DNA from: JAGPUQ01 sp049325095
GTDB lineage: Bacteria > Pseudomonadota > Gammaproteobacteria > Pseudomonadales > Porticoccaceae
Length of the DNA: 64,000 nt
Reading direction: 5' to 3'
Assembly: GCA_049325095.1 (NCBI GenBank)
Contig: JBMOPO010000053.1
Location: forward strand, 62,001 to 126,000
Shown: positions 26,952-36,512 of the stretch, one piece after another
Numbering within the stretch: the stretch's first letter is position 1
Layout: each line of letters begins with the position of its first letter
Made by a program: the position numbers and the translations under genes
The notes under the pieces: model-generated
Told to the model about the DNA's origin: nothing
Seen by the model: the letters and a program-made list of their open reading frames with translations, nothing else
Databases searched by the model: none

Positions 26952-27641
26952 ATGGAACATCAGTCCAGGTTCACCTTCGCGGCAGCCGTCCTGGCTGCAT
27001 CGCTCGGCTCTGCGGCAGCCTTTGCAGTACCCGCCTCGACCTTCTCCGGCGCGGTCAACGGCAGCCCCGACCTCAGTGTAGTGGCCACGGATTCCGCAGC
27101 CGCAGACAGCGCGACCATACTGGAATCCGTGCTCAAGGTTCCCGGCAGCAAGAAAGACCTGCTGCTCGGGGTCTCGTTGCAAAGCAGCCTCTTGACCGAC
27201 ACCCTGGCCAAGGGCAAAAACGGCTCAGCGGATTCCCAGACCGCCTGTGCCACGGTGGACATCACCGTGCTGGTGGACGGCGAAGCGGCGGCACCCGGCC
27301 CGGTGCGTTTCTCCCATCGCTGCCAGACCCTCAACACCGTGCTCGGCGGCGTCATCGAAAGTTGCGCGGACGGGAATCTCGACGGCGTCATCGACGTCAG
27401 TGAAGAGTGCACAGTCTCCGACGAAGAAATCCAGCTGATTCTCGACACCACTTCCGCCAATCACTTCAATTTCATCGCTCCCGATGTGGGACCTGGTGAT
27501 CACGCCATCGAAGTGGTGGCCGATGTCTCCGCCGAGGGCACCGCCACCGCCAGCGGAGAAGTGGTCCTCAATCTGGGCTCGCTGTCGGTCGAAGTGGTGC
27601 GTTCCGCAAACACCGACACCGGAATCACCATCGAAGACTGA
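26952..27641 (+). CDS. Secreted protein of unknown function with one EF-hand calcium loop
   Basis: 229 residues. A signal peptide (about 1-25, hydrophobic AAAVLAASLGSAAAFA, cleavage after AFA) leads to an acidic mature protein with beta-rich repeats. A canonical 12-residue EF-hand loop, DGNLDGVIDVSE, has ligands Asp140, Asn142, Asp144, Val146 (backbone), Asp148 and Glu151. Four cysteines (99, 124, 138, 153) flank the loop and could form two disulfides in the periplasm. GGGAGGA precedes the ATG by about 9 bases. No family recognised; a calcium-dependent extracellular or surface role is inferred only from the loop. It stands alone. Confidence 0.75.
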   Translation: MEHQSRFTFAAAVLAASLGSAAAFAVPASTFSGAVNGSPDLSVVATDSAAADSATILESVLKVPGSKKDLLLGVSLQSSLLTDTLAKGKNGSADSQTACATVDITVLVDGEAAAPGPVRFSHRCQTLNTVLGGVIESCADGNLDGVIDVSEECTVSDEEIQLILDTTSANHFNFIAPDVGPGDHAIEVVADVSAEGTATASGEVVLNLGSLSVEVVRSANTDTGITIED

Positions 27642-27982
27642 ATAAGGATTGAGAGGCCGGGAAGGGCCCTCGCAAGTGAGCCAGGGATGGCTCATTCTCG
27701 AATCGAGCACGTACCCACCGGCGGATAGTGACGACCAGCGGCGAGTCCTTGATGGGTTCCGCCCACAGCGGTATTCGGGGCGCCCTGGGACAACAACCCG
27801 GTCCTCTACAGGCCCTTCACCGACCGGCATCCACCGCAGGGAGCAACTTTTCTTCTCCAGTCCGGTATTGGCGGGCTCTGCCGCCGCAACGGGGTCGAAC
27901 TCGAAGGGGCGTTACACTCCTGTCTCCGATCCGCCGCCAGGGTTTGCAGTGCGGCGGGCGCCAGCCGCCGGGCGGCGGCCGT
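27642..27982. other. Intergenic region between convergent genes, with a perfect hairpin
   Basis: No supported gene. TGAGCCA-GGGA-TGGCTCA (27677-27694) is a perfect 7-bp stem with a tetraloop, 36 bases after the stop of the secreted protein. It has only a short T-poor tail (TTCTCG), so it may be a weak bidirectional terminator. The rest is unremarkable. Confidence 0.5.
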
Positions 27983-29746
27983 TCAGAGCAGGCGCTCGAC
28001 CACCAATTGCAGGCGCTCGGTGCCGCGGAAGTGGTTGACGTCGAGCCGGTACAGGATCCGGATGGTGCTGGAGCGGGTCGGCGCCGCGCCCTCCTCCAGG
28101 GCGTTGAAGGCGATGGCGTCGAGCGGCTCCGCGCCCCCCTCGGCCACCAGCCGGAGCCGGAGGTGAGTGGCGCCGACCACCCGCGCGTCGAGCACCTGGA
28201 ACTCGCCCAGAAAGCAGGGTTCCGGGAAGTGCTGGCCCCAGGGGCCGGCATCGCGCAGCAGCCGGGCGCTGTCGAGGGTCAGGGCGGCGGCGGGCAGCGC
28301 CCCGTCGTGGAGCAGCGCGAGCTCCAGATCCTCCGGCGCCAGGAGTTCGCGGACCACGGCGTCGAAGGCCGTCGCGAAGGTCTCCAGGGCGCCCGCTTCG
28401 AGGGTCAGTCCGGCCGCCGCCGCATGGCCGCCGAAGCGGCCGAGCAGCCCCGGATTGCGCGCCGCCACCAGGTCCAGGGCATCGCGGATGTGCAGCCCGG
28501 GGACGGAGCGCGCCGAGCCCTTGAGTTCGCCGCCACCGGCCGCGGCGAAGGCGATCGCCGGCCGGTGCAGGCGCTCGCGCACCCGCCCGGCGACCAGCCC
28601 GACGATCCCCTGGTGCCAGGTCGGATCGTACAGGCACAGTCCCCAGGGCGGGTCGGCGGCGAATTCGAGTGCGGCGAGCTGGGCTTCCGCCTCGCGCCGC
28701 ATCTGCTCTTCCAGCAGGCGCCGATCGCGGTTCAGTTCGTCAAGCTGGACCGCCAGGCCATGGGCCTCCGCCGGATCCTCGGCGAGCAGGCAGCGAATGC
28801 CGAGGCTCATGTCGTCGAGCCGGCCGGCGGCGTTGAGGCGCGGCCCGGCGGCGAAGCCCAGATCGGCGGCCACCGCCCGGCGGTGATCCCGGTTGGCCAG
28901 GGCGAACAGCGCAAGCAGCCCGGCGCGCGCGCGCCCGGCGCGGATCCGCAGCAGGCCCTGGTGGACGAGAATCCGGTTGACCCGATCCAGGGGCACCACG
29001 TCGGCGACCGTGCCCAGGGCGACCAGATCGAGCCAGTCGGCGAGCGCCGGTTCGGCGATCCCGCGGGCGGCGAACCAGCCCGACCGCCGGAGCCGCGCGC
29101 GCAGCGCGGCGAGCACATAGAACATCACCCCCACGCCGGCCAGCGCCCGGGATGGAAAGCCGCACCCGGGTTGGTGGGGATTGACGATGGCGTCGGCCGC
29201 GGGCAGGGTTCGGCCGGGCAGATGATGGTCGGTGATCAGCACCCGGATCCCCGCGGCGCGGGCGGCCTCGACACCGGCCAGGCTGGAGATGCCGTTGTCG
29301 ACGGTGAGGAGCAGATCCGGGCGCCGGGCCGCCGCGAGGGCGACGATTTCCGGGGTCAGGCCGTAGCCGTACTCGAAGCGGTTGGGCACCAGAAAGTCCA
29401 CCGCGGTGGCGCCGCAGGCGCGCAGCGCGAGCACCGCAAGCGCGGTGCTGGTGGCGCCGTCGGCGTCGAAATCCCCCACCACCAGGATGCGCTGGCCGAG
29501 CGCCAGGGCGCGTTCCAACAGGGTCGCGGCGGCATCGATGCCACGCAGCGAATCCGGCTCCGGCAGCGCGGCCATGCCCAGTTCGAGGTCCTGCGGGGCA
29601 TCCACCCGGGCGGCCCGCACCCGGCGCAGCCAGGCCGGCAGCGCCGGATCCAGGGTCTCGGGATCGAGCCGCAGGGGCCGCTGCACCAGCCTCGGCGCGC
29701 CGGCCGCCGCGGGCCGGTCTTGGGGTGCTGCCCGCGATCCGGTCAC
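27983..29746 (-). CDS. recJ: Single-stranded-DNA-specific exonuclease RecJ
   Basis: 587 residues. DHH-superfamily 5'-3' exonuclease used in recombination and mismatch repair. Metal motifs are GDFDADGATSTAL, TVDNGISS, ITDHHLPG and VNPHQPGC. The DHHA1 domain contains RSVPGLHIRDALD and FGGHAAAAGLTLE. The start is GTG at 29746, 13 bases after thrC. The hom-thrC-recJ order is shared with pseudomonads. Confidence 0.95.
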   Translation of the reverse strand: MTGSRAAPQDRPAAAGAPRLVQRPLRLDPETLDPALPAWLRRVRAARVDAPQDLELGMAALPEPDSLRGIDAAATLLERALALGQRILVVGDFDADGATSTALAVLALRACGATAVDFLVPNRFEYGYGLTPEIVALAAARRPDLLLTVDNGISSLAGVEAARAAGIRVLITDHHLPGRTLPAADAIVNPHQPGCGFPSRALAGVGVMFYVLAALRARLRRSGWFAARGIAEPALADWLDLVALGTVADVVPLDRVNRILVHQGLLRIRAGRARAGLLALFALANRDHRRAVAADLGFAAGPRLNAAGRLDDMSLGIRCLLAEDPAEAHGLAVQLDELNRDRRLLEEQMRREAEAQLAALEFAADPPWGLCLYDPTWHQGIVGLVAGRVRERLHRPAIAFAAAGGGELKGSARSVPGLHIRDALDLVAARNPGLLGRFGGHAAAAGLTLEAGALETFATAFDAVVRELLAPEDLELALLHDGALPAAALTLDSARLLRDAGPWGQHFPEPCFLGEFQVLDARVVGATHLRLRLVAEGGAEPLDAIAFNALEEGAAPTRSSTIRILYRLDVNHFRGTERLQLVVERLL

Positions 29747-29759
29747 CGCGGGCGGCCCC

Positions 29760-31157
29760 TCAGGCGCTCAGGTGGGCGGCGATGTGGCGCCGCAGGGCAT
29801 CGAGGTCGTTGGGCAGCACCGCGCAGCGCTCGGGGCGCGCGAACAGGTCGGCGAGGTGTGCCGGGAGCGGCGGCGGCCCCGGATAACCCGCCCGCTGCAC
29901 GGCCTCCGGAAACTTGGCCGGGTGCGCGGTGGCCAGGCAGACCATGGGCGTGCGGGGGTCGCGCCGGCAGCGCCGGGCGGCCGCCACCCCGATGGCGCTG
30001 TGCGGATCGAGCAGGTATTCGCTGGCCTCGAACTCGGCGCGGATGGTCGCCACCGTGGCCGCATCGTCCAGCCGCTGGCTGTCGAACAGGGTGCGGGCCC
30101 GGGCCAGCGCCGCCGGATCGAGCCGGGTCTCCCCCGCCTCGAACGCCGCCATCAGGGCGGAGATCGCCCGGCCGTCGCGGTCGTAGAGATCGAACAGCAG
30201 GCGCTCGAAGTTGCTGGAGATCATGATGTCCATGCTCGGCGACAGTGTGTGGACCAGGGGCTGGCGGCGGCAGTCGTTGGCGCTGATGCAGCGGTGCAGG
30301 ATGTCGTTGGCGTTGGTGGCGATGATCAGCCGCTCGACCGGCAGCCCCATGCGCTGGGCGAGATAGCCGGCGAAGATGTCGCCGAAATTCCCGGTGGGCA
30401 CCGCGAAGCTCACCGGCCGCTGGGGCGCGCCCAGCGCCAGGGCGGCCCAGAAGTAATAGACGATCTGGGCCATGATCCGCGCCCAGTTGATCGAGTTGAC
30501 CGCCACCAGGCGCCGCTCCGCGGGCAGGAACGACTGATCCGCGAATCCCGCCTTCACCAGCCGCTGGCAGTCGTCGAAATTGCCCTCGATGGCCAGGTTG
30601 TGGATGTTGTCGGCCAGCACCGTGGTCATCTGCCGGCGCTGCACCTCGGACACCCGCTGGTGCGGATGGAGGATGAAGATGTCGATGTTGCGGCAGCGCC
30701 GGCAGCCCTCGATGGCCGCCGAGCCGGTGTCCCCCGAGGTCGCGCCCAGGATCGCCACCTTCTGCCCGCGCCGTTCGAGCAGGTGATCGAGCAGATGGCC
30801 GAGGAACTGGAGCGCGAAGTCCTTGAACGCCAGCGTGGGCCCGTGGAACAGCTCCAGCACCCATTCGTTGGCGCCGAGCTGCACCAGGGGTGCCACCGCC
30901 CGGTGCCGGAAACCGCGGTAGGAAGCGGCGATGATGCGTTCCAGATCCGCCGCGGCGAGTTCGTCGCCGACGTAGGGCGCCATCACCCGCTGCGCCAATT
31001 GCGCGTAATCCAGGCCGCGCCAGCCGGCGATCTCGGCGGCGGCGAAGCCGGGAATGCATTCGGGAACGAACAGGCCGCCGTCCGGCGCCAGCCCGGTGAG
31101 CACCGCGTCGCTGAACGAATGCGGCGGGCAGCCGCCCCGGGTGCTCAGGTATTTCAC
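29760..31157 (-). CDS. thrC: Threonine synthase
   Basis: 465 residues from GTG 31157, placed 6 bases after AGGAGG; the longer frame to 31223 adds an Arg-rich non-family tail. The PLP lysine is in LAFKDFALQFLGH and the phosphate loop in GATSGDTGSAAIEG. It converts O-phosphohomoserine to threonine. It follows hom by 69 bases on the same strand, so hom-thrC is a threonine operon. No attenuator-like leader was seen. Confidence 0.95.
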   Translation of the reverse strand: MKYLSTRGGCPPHSFSDAVLTGLAPDGGLFVPECIPGFAAAEIAGWRGLDYAQLAQRVMAPYVGDELAAADLERIIAASYRGFRHRAVAPLVQLGANEWVLELFHGPTLAFKDFALQFLGHLLDHLLERRGQKVAILGATSGDTGSAAIEGCRRCRNIDIFILHPHQRVSEVQRRQMTTVLADNIHNLAIEGNFDDCQRLVKAGFADQSFLPAERRLVAVNSINWARIMAQIVYYFWAALALGAPQRPVSFAVPTGNFGDIFAGYLAQRMGLPVERLIIATNANDILHRCISANDCRRQPLVHTLSPSMDIMISSNFERLLFDLYDRDGRAISALMAAFEAGETRLDPAALARARTLFDSQRLDDAATVATIRAEFEASEYLLDPHSAIGVAAARRCRRDPRTPMVCLATAHPAKFPEAVQRAGYPGPPPLPAHLADLFARPERCAVLPNDLDALRRHIAAHLSA

Positions 31158-31226
31158 CACCGCCCTCCTCGACCGCCGCCGGGGCACGGCCGCGCGCGAG
31201 CGGCGCGCAGGCGGCGCGGCCATCGG

Positions 31227-32531
31227 TCAGCCATCGTCGAGCGCCTCCTTGCGCAGGTGCACCACGGCGCCGGCCACCGAATCCAGCGCCTCGATGGCCT
31301 CGATCGCGGCGCGGATCTCGCTTTCCCGGGTGCGGTTGGTGAGCATGATCAGCGGCACATGGTCCTCGCCGGGGCCGGGCTCCTTCTGGATGATCGCCTC
31401 GATGCTGATGCCCCGGGCGCTGAGGATCTGGGCGAGCTGGGAGAGTACCCCGGGGCGGTCGAGCGCCGAGACCCGCAGGTAGTGGGCGCTCTCGGCATCC
31501 GCGATGTCCAGTATCGGTTGGCGGTCGGGGTCCGGGTCGATGCCCGGCAGCGGGGTCGCGTCCCGGCCGCCGCTGCCCAGGCGGCGGGCGATGTCCAGGA
31601 TATCGGCGATCACCGCCGACGCCGTGGGCTCGGCGCCGGCGCCCGGGCCGCAGTACAGGGTCGCCCCGGCCGCGTCGCCGCGCACCATGACCGCGTTCAT
31701 GGCGCCGTGCACCTGGGCGATCAGGCTGCGCTCGGGGACCAGGGTCGGATGCACGCGCAGCTCGATGCCCCGCCCGTTGCGCCGGGCGATGCCCAGGTGC
31801 TTGATGCGGTAGCCGAGTTCTCCGGCGTAGCGCACATCCTCCGGCTGGATGGCCCGAATGCCCTCGATGTACACGGCGTCCATGCGCAGCGGCATGCCGA
31901 ATGCCAGCGCCGCCAGGATCACCAGCTTGTGGGCCGCGTCGACACCGTCCACGTCCAGGCTGGGATCTGCCTCGGCGTAGCCCAGCAGTTGCGCTTCCAC
32001 CAGGACGTCGGCGAACTCGCGGCCCTTGTCGCGCATCTCGCTGAGGATGAAGTTGCTGGTGCCGTTGATGATCCCGGCCAGCCAGCGGATGCGATTGGCG
32101 GCCAGGCCCTCGCGCAGCGCCTTGATGATCGGAATGCCGCCGGCCACCGCGGCCTCGTAGGCCAGGGTGACCCCCCGCGCCCGGGCCGCCGCGAACAGTT
32201 CGTCGCCGCAGCAGGCGATCAGCGCCTTGTTGGCGGTGACCACCTGCTTGCCGTTGGCGATCGCGGTCATCACTAGCTCGCGCGCCGGATGCACGCCGCC
32301 GATCAGCTCGACCAGGATGTCCACCCCGGGATCGGCGGCCACCTCGAAGATATCCTGGGTGAAGGGGATGTCGCCGATGACGGCTTCGGGCCGGGCGCTG
32401 CGCGCGCCGATGCGCACGACCCGGATATCGTGGCCGCAGCGCTGCGCCAGCACTCCGGCATTGCGCCGCAAGACCTCCACCGTGCCGCGCCCCACCGTGC
32501 CCAGGCCGCACAGGCCGACGCTGACGGGCAT
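31227..32531 (-). CDS. hom: Homoserine dehydrogenase
   Basis: 434 residues. The NAD(P)-binding motif GLCGLGTVGRGTVEVL is at the N terminus. The substrate region contains TANKALIA, EAAVAGGIPIIK and NGTSNFILSEM. A C-terminal ACT domain (about 350-430, LRVSALDRPGVLSQLAQIL) suggests threonine feedback. It is the monofunctional type, without an aspartokinase domain. It reduces aspartate semialdehyde to homoserine, upstream of thrC. Confidence 0.95.
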   Translation of the reverse strand: MPVSVGLCGLGTVGRGTVEVLRRNAGVLAQRCGHDIRVVRIGARSARPEAVIGDIPFTQDIFEVAADPGVDILVELIGGVHPARELVMTAIANGKQVVTANKALIACCGDELFAAARARGVTLAYEAAVAGGIPIIKALREGLAANRIRWLAGIINGTSNFILSEMRDKGREFADVLVEAQLLGYAEADPSLDVDGVDAAHKLVILAALAFGMPLRMDAVYIEGIRAIQPEDVRYAGELGYRIKHLGIARRNGRGIELRVHPTLVPERSLIAQVHGAMNAVMVRGDAAGATLYCGPGAGAEPTASAVIADILDIARRLGSGGRDATPLPGIDPDPDRQPILDIADAESAHYLRVSALDRPGVLSQLAQILSARGISIEAIIQKEPGPGEDHVPLIMLTNRTRESEIRAAIEAIEALDSVAGAVVHLRKEALDDG

Positions 32532-32580
32532 CAGGCCGCCCCGCAAGTGCGCGGCGCCCGGCGGGCGCTGCCGGCCGCGG

Positions 32581-33351
32581 TCATGGCGATCCGGCCGCCG
32601 TGGCGATGCCCAGAATGCGGGCGAAGTCCTCCGCGCTGTGATAGCCGGGAACCAGGGTCCCGTCGGCCAGGATGGTGGCCGGGGTGCCGTTGACGCCCAG
32701 CTGCTGACCGAGTTCGAACTGCGCCGCCACCGGGTTGTCCTCGCACTGCTGCAAGTCCACCGCCTCGCCGTTCTTCAGCCGCGTCAGCGTGGTCTGGCGA
32801 TCCTTCGCGCACCAGGCCGCGACCGCCTTGCGGTAGGACTCGGAGCCGATCCCGGCGCGGGGAAAGGCCAGATAGCGCACCTCGATGCCGAGCGCATTGA
32901 GCTCCGGAACGCTCTGGTGCAACTTGCGGCAATAGCCGCAATCGACGTCGGTGAACACGTTCAACACCCCCTTGGTGTTGCCATCGGCGGGCGCGAACAC
33001 GATGGTGTCGGCGACCGCCACCGCCGCGATCGCCTTCTGCCGCTGCGCGACCAGCTCCTGTTCGCTGAGGTTGACGAACATGCCGGGCCGCGCCTGGTAC
33101 AGCGAGCCGTCGAAGAAATACTCGCCGCCCTGTTGCACGTGGAGCAGGGGGCCGCCCGCTACCTGGACCTGATAGAAGCCGGGGACCTGGCTCGGCGCCA
33201 CCACCGAATACTCGAGGTCCGGCCGCGCGGCCCGCAGCCGGGCGACGATGGCGGCGGCGATCTCCGGATCGACCCCGGCACCGGCTTCGGCAGCCGCCGG
33301 GACACTCACCAGGGACGACAATACCGCCAGACAAATCAGGATGGTCTTCAC
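32581..33351 (-). CDS. dsbC: DsbC-type periplasmic disulfide isomerase
   Basis: 256 residues: signal peptide (about 1-21), N-terminal dimerisation domain, and a thioredoxin domain with the CGYC active site in FTDVDCGYCRKLH. The cis-Pro loop is GVNGTPATIL. The catalytic pair CGYC equals that of E. coli DsbC. It shuffles wrong disulfides in the periplasm. The dsbC position between xerD and hom is conserved in pseudomonads. Confidence 0.93.
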   Translation of the reverse strand: MKTILICLAVLSSLVSVPAAAEAGAGVDPEIAAAIVARLRAARPDLEYSVVAPSQVPGFYQVQVAGGPLLHVQQGGEYFFDGSLYQARPGMFVNLSEQELVAQRQKAIAAVAVADTIVFAPADGNTKGVLNVFTDVDCGYCRKLHQSVPELNALGIEVRYLAFPRAGIGSESYRKAVAAWCAKDRQTTLTRLKNGEAVDLQQCEDNPVAAQFELGQQLGVNGTPATILADGTLVPGYHSAEDFARILGIATAAGSP

Positions 33352-33402
33352 GGACGGCTCCAGGGCAGGGTGGCGGGGAGGATTATAGCCGGTGCCGGAC
33401 GG

Positions 33403-34299
33403 TCAGCCGCCGCGCGGATGATGGCGGGCATGCAGCTCGCGCAGCCGGCGCTGGGCGACATGGGTGTAGATCTGGGTGGTCGACAGGTCGCTGTGCCCGA
33501 GCAGCAGCTGCACCACGCGCAGATCCGCGCCGTGATCGAGGAGATGGGTGGCGAAGGCGTGGCGCAGGGTATGCGGCGACAGCGGCCGGTCGATGCCCGC
33601 CTGCACCGCCCAGTGGCGGACCCGATACCAGAATGCCTGGCGGGTCATGCCGGCGCCCCGCGGGGTCAGGAACAACGCCCGGGTCTGGCGGGATCCGGCC
33701 AGCGCCGGACGCGCCTCGGCGAGATACCGCCGCAGCCAGTCGAGCGCCTCCTCGCCCAGCGGCACCAGCCGCTCCTTGCGGCCCTTGCCCAGCACCCGCA
33801 CCACCCCCTGGCGCAGGTTGACTTCCGCGAGCCCCAGGCCGACCAGCTCGCTGACCCGCAGGCCGGTGGCATAGAGCACCTCCAGCATGGTTCGATCGCG
33901 CAGCCCGAGCGCCGTGTCGGGCGGCGGGGCGGCGAGCAGGGCCTCGACCTCGATCTCGGACAGCGCCGCCGGCAGCGGGCGCCCGAGGCGGGGGCTGCGA
34001 ATGCCGGTCACCGGGCTGTGCGGCAGGCGCCCGCAGCGCACCTGATGGTCGAAGAAGCCGCGCAGGCAGGACAGGCCGCGCGCCACCGAACGGGCGCTGG
34101 CGCCGCGCTGGTAGCGATCGGCCAGATACTCCTGCAGCGCCGCGGGATCGGTTTCGAGCAGCGTGCGGTCGCGCGCTGCCAGCCAGTCCCGAAAGGACCT
34201 CAGATCGTGCCGGTAGGCCGCCCGGCTGTGGTCGCTCAGCCCCCGTTCGAGCCAGAGTGCGCCCAGGTATTCGTCGATCAGGGCAGCGCCGTCGCTCAC
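33403..34299 (-). CDS. xerD: Site-specific tyrosine recombinase XerD
   Basis: 298 residues with the N-terminal SAM-like core-binding domain and the catalytic domain. Catalytic residues are seen in ATGLRVSELVGL (Arg), LSPHTLRHAFATHLL (His/Arg), LGHSDLSTTQIYTHV (His and the Tyr nucleophile). With XerC it resolves chromosome dimers at dif. Length and the dsbC neighbour identify XerD rather than an integrase. The start is GTG at 34299. Confidence 0.95.
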   Translation of the reverse strand: MSDGAALIDEYLGALWLERGLSDHSRAAYRHDLRSFRDWLAARDRTLLETDPAALQEYLADRYQRGASARSVARGLSCLRGFFDHQVRCGRLPHSPVTGIRSPRLGRPLPAALSEIEVEALLAAPPPDTALGLRDRTMLEVLYATGLRVSELVGLGLAEVNLRQGVVRVLGKGRKERLVPLGEEALDWLRRYLAEARPALAGSRQTRALFLTPRGAGMTRQAFWYRVRHWAVQAGIDRPLSPHTLRHAFATHLLDHGADLRVVQLLLGHSDLSTTQIYTHVAQRRLRELHARHHPRGG

Positions 34300-34345
34300 G
34301 CGGTCGCATCCGGCTCGGCGCGCCGGCCGCAGCCGGCTGCCGGAT

Positions 34346-34699
34346 TCAGTCCAGGCGCTCCTTGATGCGCGCCGCCTTGCCGGACAGTTCGCGCAGATAG
34401 TACAGCTTGGCCTGGCGCACGTCGCCGCGGCGCACCAAGCGGATGCTGTCGATCAGCGGGCTGTAGGTCTGGAAGGTGCGCTCCACGCCGATCCCGTTGG
34501 AGATCTTGCGCAGCGTGAACGCCGAATTCAGCCCCCGCTTGCGCTTGCCGATCACCACGCCTTCGAACGCCTGCAGCCGCTCGCGGTTGCCCTCCACCAC
34601 CTTGACCTGCACGACCAGGGTGTCCCCGGGACGAAAATCCGGAATTTCCTTGTTCATCTGCTCGGCTTCGAGTGCCGCGATGATGGGATGCTTGCTCAT
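34346..34699 (-). CDS. rplS: 50S ribosomal protein L19
   Basis: 117 residues, with DFRPGDTLVVQVKVVEG, FEGVVIGKRKRGLNSAF and the C-terminal KLYYLRELSGKAARIKERL. Ribosomal protein at the 30S-50S interface. GGAGCGGAAC precedes the ATG. Last gene of the rpsP-rimM-trmD-rplS operon. Confidence 0.98.
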   Translation of the reverse strand: MSKHPIIAALEAEQMNKEIPDFRPGDTLVVQVKVVEGNRERLQAFEGVVIGKRKRGLNSAFTLRKISNGIGVERTFQTYSPLIDSIRLVRRGDVRQAKLYYLRELSGKAARIKERLD

Positions 34700-34814
34700 G
34701 TTCCGCTCCGATCTCAATAACCGCTCAATACCCGCGACACCGGCGCCGCCGCGCCCGCCCACTGCCGCCGCTCCGCCATCCTGTGCAGCGCCGCCCGACC
34801 CTCCCGGCCGGCGG

Positions 34815-35507
34815 TCATTCCGCACCGCCCTCGCCCAGCAGGTCCGGGCGGCGCGCTCGCGTCCGCGCCAGCGCCTGCTCCCTGCGCCACCGCTCGATGG
34901 CGGCATGGTCGCCGGAAACCAGCACCGCGGGAACCCTCAGGCCGCGATACTCGGGCGGCCGGGTGTAATGCGGGCAGTCCAGCATGCCGTCGGCAAACGA
35001 GTCCTGCCGGGCCGAGTCCGCATCGCCCAGCGCGCCGGGCAGCTGCCGGATCAGGGCATCCAGCAACACCATGGCCGGCAGTTCGCCGCCGCTCAACACA
35101 TAGTCGCCGATCGACCACTCCTCGTCGACCTCGAGCTCGACCACGCGCTCGTCGATGCCCTCGTAGCGCCCGGCGATCAGGATCAGGTCCCGCGCCGCCT
35201 GCGCCATCGCCACCACCGCGCCATGGTGCAGCACCGCGCCCTGGGGCGACAGATAGATCACCCGCGCGGCGCGGGTCCAGGCCCGGGCCGCCGCAATCGC
35301 CGCCGCCAGCGGCTCCGGCGTCATCACCATCCCCGGGCCGCCGCCGTAGGGGCGATCGTCCACGGTCCGGTGCCGGTCCGGCGCATAATCGCGCGGATTG
35401 AAACACGCGATCTCGACGACCCCGGCGCGCACCGCCCGGCCGGTGACACCGTAATCCACCAACAGCCCGAGCATCTCCGGGAACAGCGTAACCAGCGCCA
35501 CTTTCAC
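34815..35507 (-). CDS. trmD: tRNA (guanine-37-N1)-methyltransferase
   Basis: 230 residues. SPOUT-class enzyme with the N-terminal VALVTLFPEM, the substrate segment RTVDDRPYGGGPGMVM, and the trefoil-knot region containing IAGRYEGIDERVVE and YVLSGGELPAM. Methylates G37 to prevent +1 frameshifting. The start is GTG at 35507; rimM ends 11 bases upstream and rplS begins about 115 bases downstream. Confidence 0.97.
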   Translation of the reverse strand: MKVALVTLFPEMLGLLVDYGVTGRAVRAGVVEIACFNPRDYAPDRHRTVDDRPYGGGPGMVMTPEPLAAAIAAARAWTRAARVIYLSPQGAVLHHGAVVAMAQAARDLILIAGRYEGIDERVVELEVDEEWSIGDYVLSGGELPAMVLLDALIRQLPGALGDADSARQDSFADGMLDCPHYTRPPEYRGLRVPAVLVSGDHAAIERWRREQALARTRARRPDLLGEGGAE

Positions 35508-35518
35508 GGATTCACCCG

Positions 35519-36067
35519 TCAGTATTCGGGATCCCAGTCGACCTCGATGGTGCCCGCGCCGAGATCCACCCCCAGCACCAGGGGATCGGCATACGGAATC
35601 AGCCGCTCGCGCCGGTCCACCGCGGCCGCGTCGCCCCTGACCACCAGCACGTCGTGCGCCCCGGTCTCCAGCAGCGCGACCACCGACCCCAATGCCGCCG
35701 GCTGCCCGGCGGCCCGCCCGATCACCCGCAGGCCGATCAGCTGGTGCCAGTAGTATTCGTGCTCCGGCAGCGGTGGCAGCTGCGCGGCCTCGACGTGGAT
35801 GTCGAGCTGGCAGAAGCGGCGAGCCTGATCGCGGTCATCGACTCCGGCCAGATGCGCGAGCACGCGCCGGCCGTTGGCCTCCCCGGCATCCGGCTCCACC
35901 GCCAGCCAGCCATCGCGCGCCGCCAGCCACCAGGGGCGGTACTTCAGGATGTTGCCGGCGGGCTCGGTCGCCGATTCGATCTTCAACCAGCCGCGCACCC
36001 CGTGTACGGTCGCGATGCGGCCGACCCGAAGCGGGTGTTCCGGCGCCGGATCCGCGGGCCGCACCAC
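35519..36067 (-). CDS. rimM: 16S rRNA processing protein RimM
   Basis: 182 residues: N-terminal beta barrel (VGRIATVHGVRGWLKIES) and a PRC-barrel domain with YYWHQLIGLRVIG and the C-terminal LIPYADPLVLGVDL. Assists maturation of the 30S head through S19. GTG at 36067 is 3 bases after the rpsP stop; a second GTG one codon downstream is equally possible. Confidence 0.95.
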   Translation of the reverse strand: MVRPADPAPEHPLRVGRIATVHGVRGWLKIESATEPAGNILKYRPWWLAARDGWLAVEPDAGEANGRRVLAHLAGVDDRDQARRFCQLDIHVEAAQLPPLPEHEYYWHQLIGLRVIGRAAGQPAALGSVVALLETGAHDVLVVRGDAAAVDRRERLIPYADPLVLGVDLGAGTIEVDWDPEY

Positions 36068-36070
36068 CCC

Positions 36071-36334
36071 TCAGGCGGCAGCGCCGGCCGCGCGCTGGCG
36101 GACCTCGCGTACCAGATCGGCCACCCGGTCGGTCACCTGGGCGCCGCGGCTGCTCCAGTGATCGACCCGCGCCAGATCGATGCGCAGGCGCTCTTCACCG
36201 CCGGTCGCGATGGGGTTGAAAAAGCCCAGGCGCTCGATGAACCGGCCGTCCCGCCCGGCCCTGCTGTCACTGACCACCACGTGGTAGAACGGCCGCTTTT
36301 TCGCGCCGCCGCGGGTCAAACGAATTTTTACCAT
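36071..36334 (-). CDS. rpsP: 30S ribosomal protein S16
   Basis: 87 residues starting MVKIRLTRGGAKKRPFYHVV, with the conserved RDGRFIERLGFFNP. First gene of the rpsP-rimM-trmD-rplS operon. A 178-base spacer upstream separates it from the thiolase-like gene and should hold the operon promoter, which I could not assign. Confidence 0.98.
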   Translation of the reverse strand: MVKIRLTRGGAKKRPFYHVVVSDSRAGRDGRFIERLGFFNPIATGGEERLRIDLARVDHWSSRGAQVTDRVADLVREVRQRAAGAAA

Positions 36335-36512
36335 GACTCACCCTGTGCGGAATTCGCGCCTCGGGCGCGGTGAAGGCGCGGGATTCTACGCCAACGCCGG
36401 GGCAATGAAAACCTCCATCCGGATTCCTCCCGGCGCCGGCCCTGCCGGCGGCGGAATCGAAATCCGCCTGCACGCGACGCGCTGTGAACACCGACCACCC
36501 GCCGGCGCGGAT

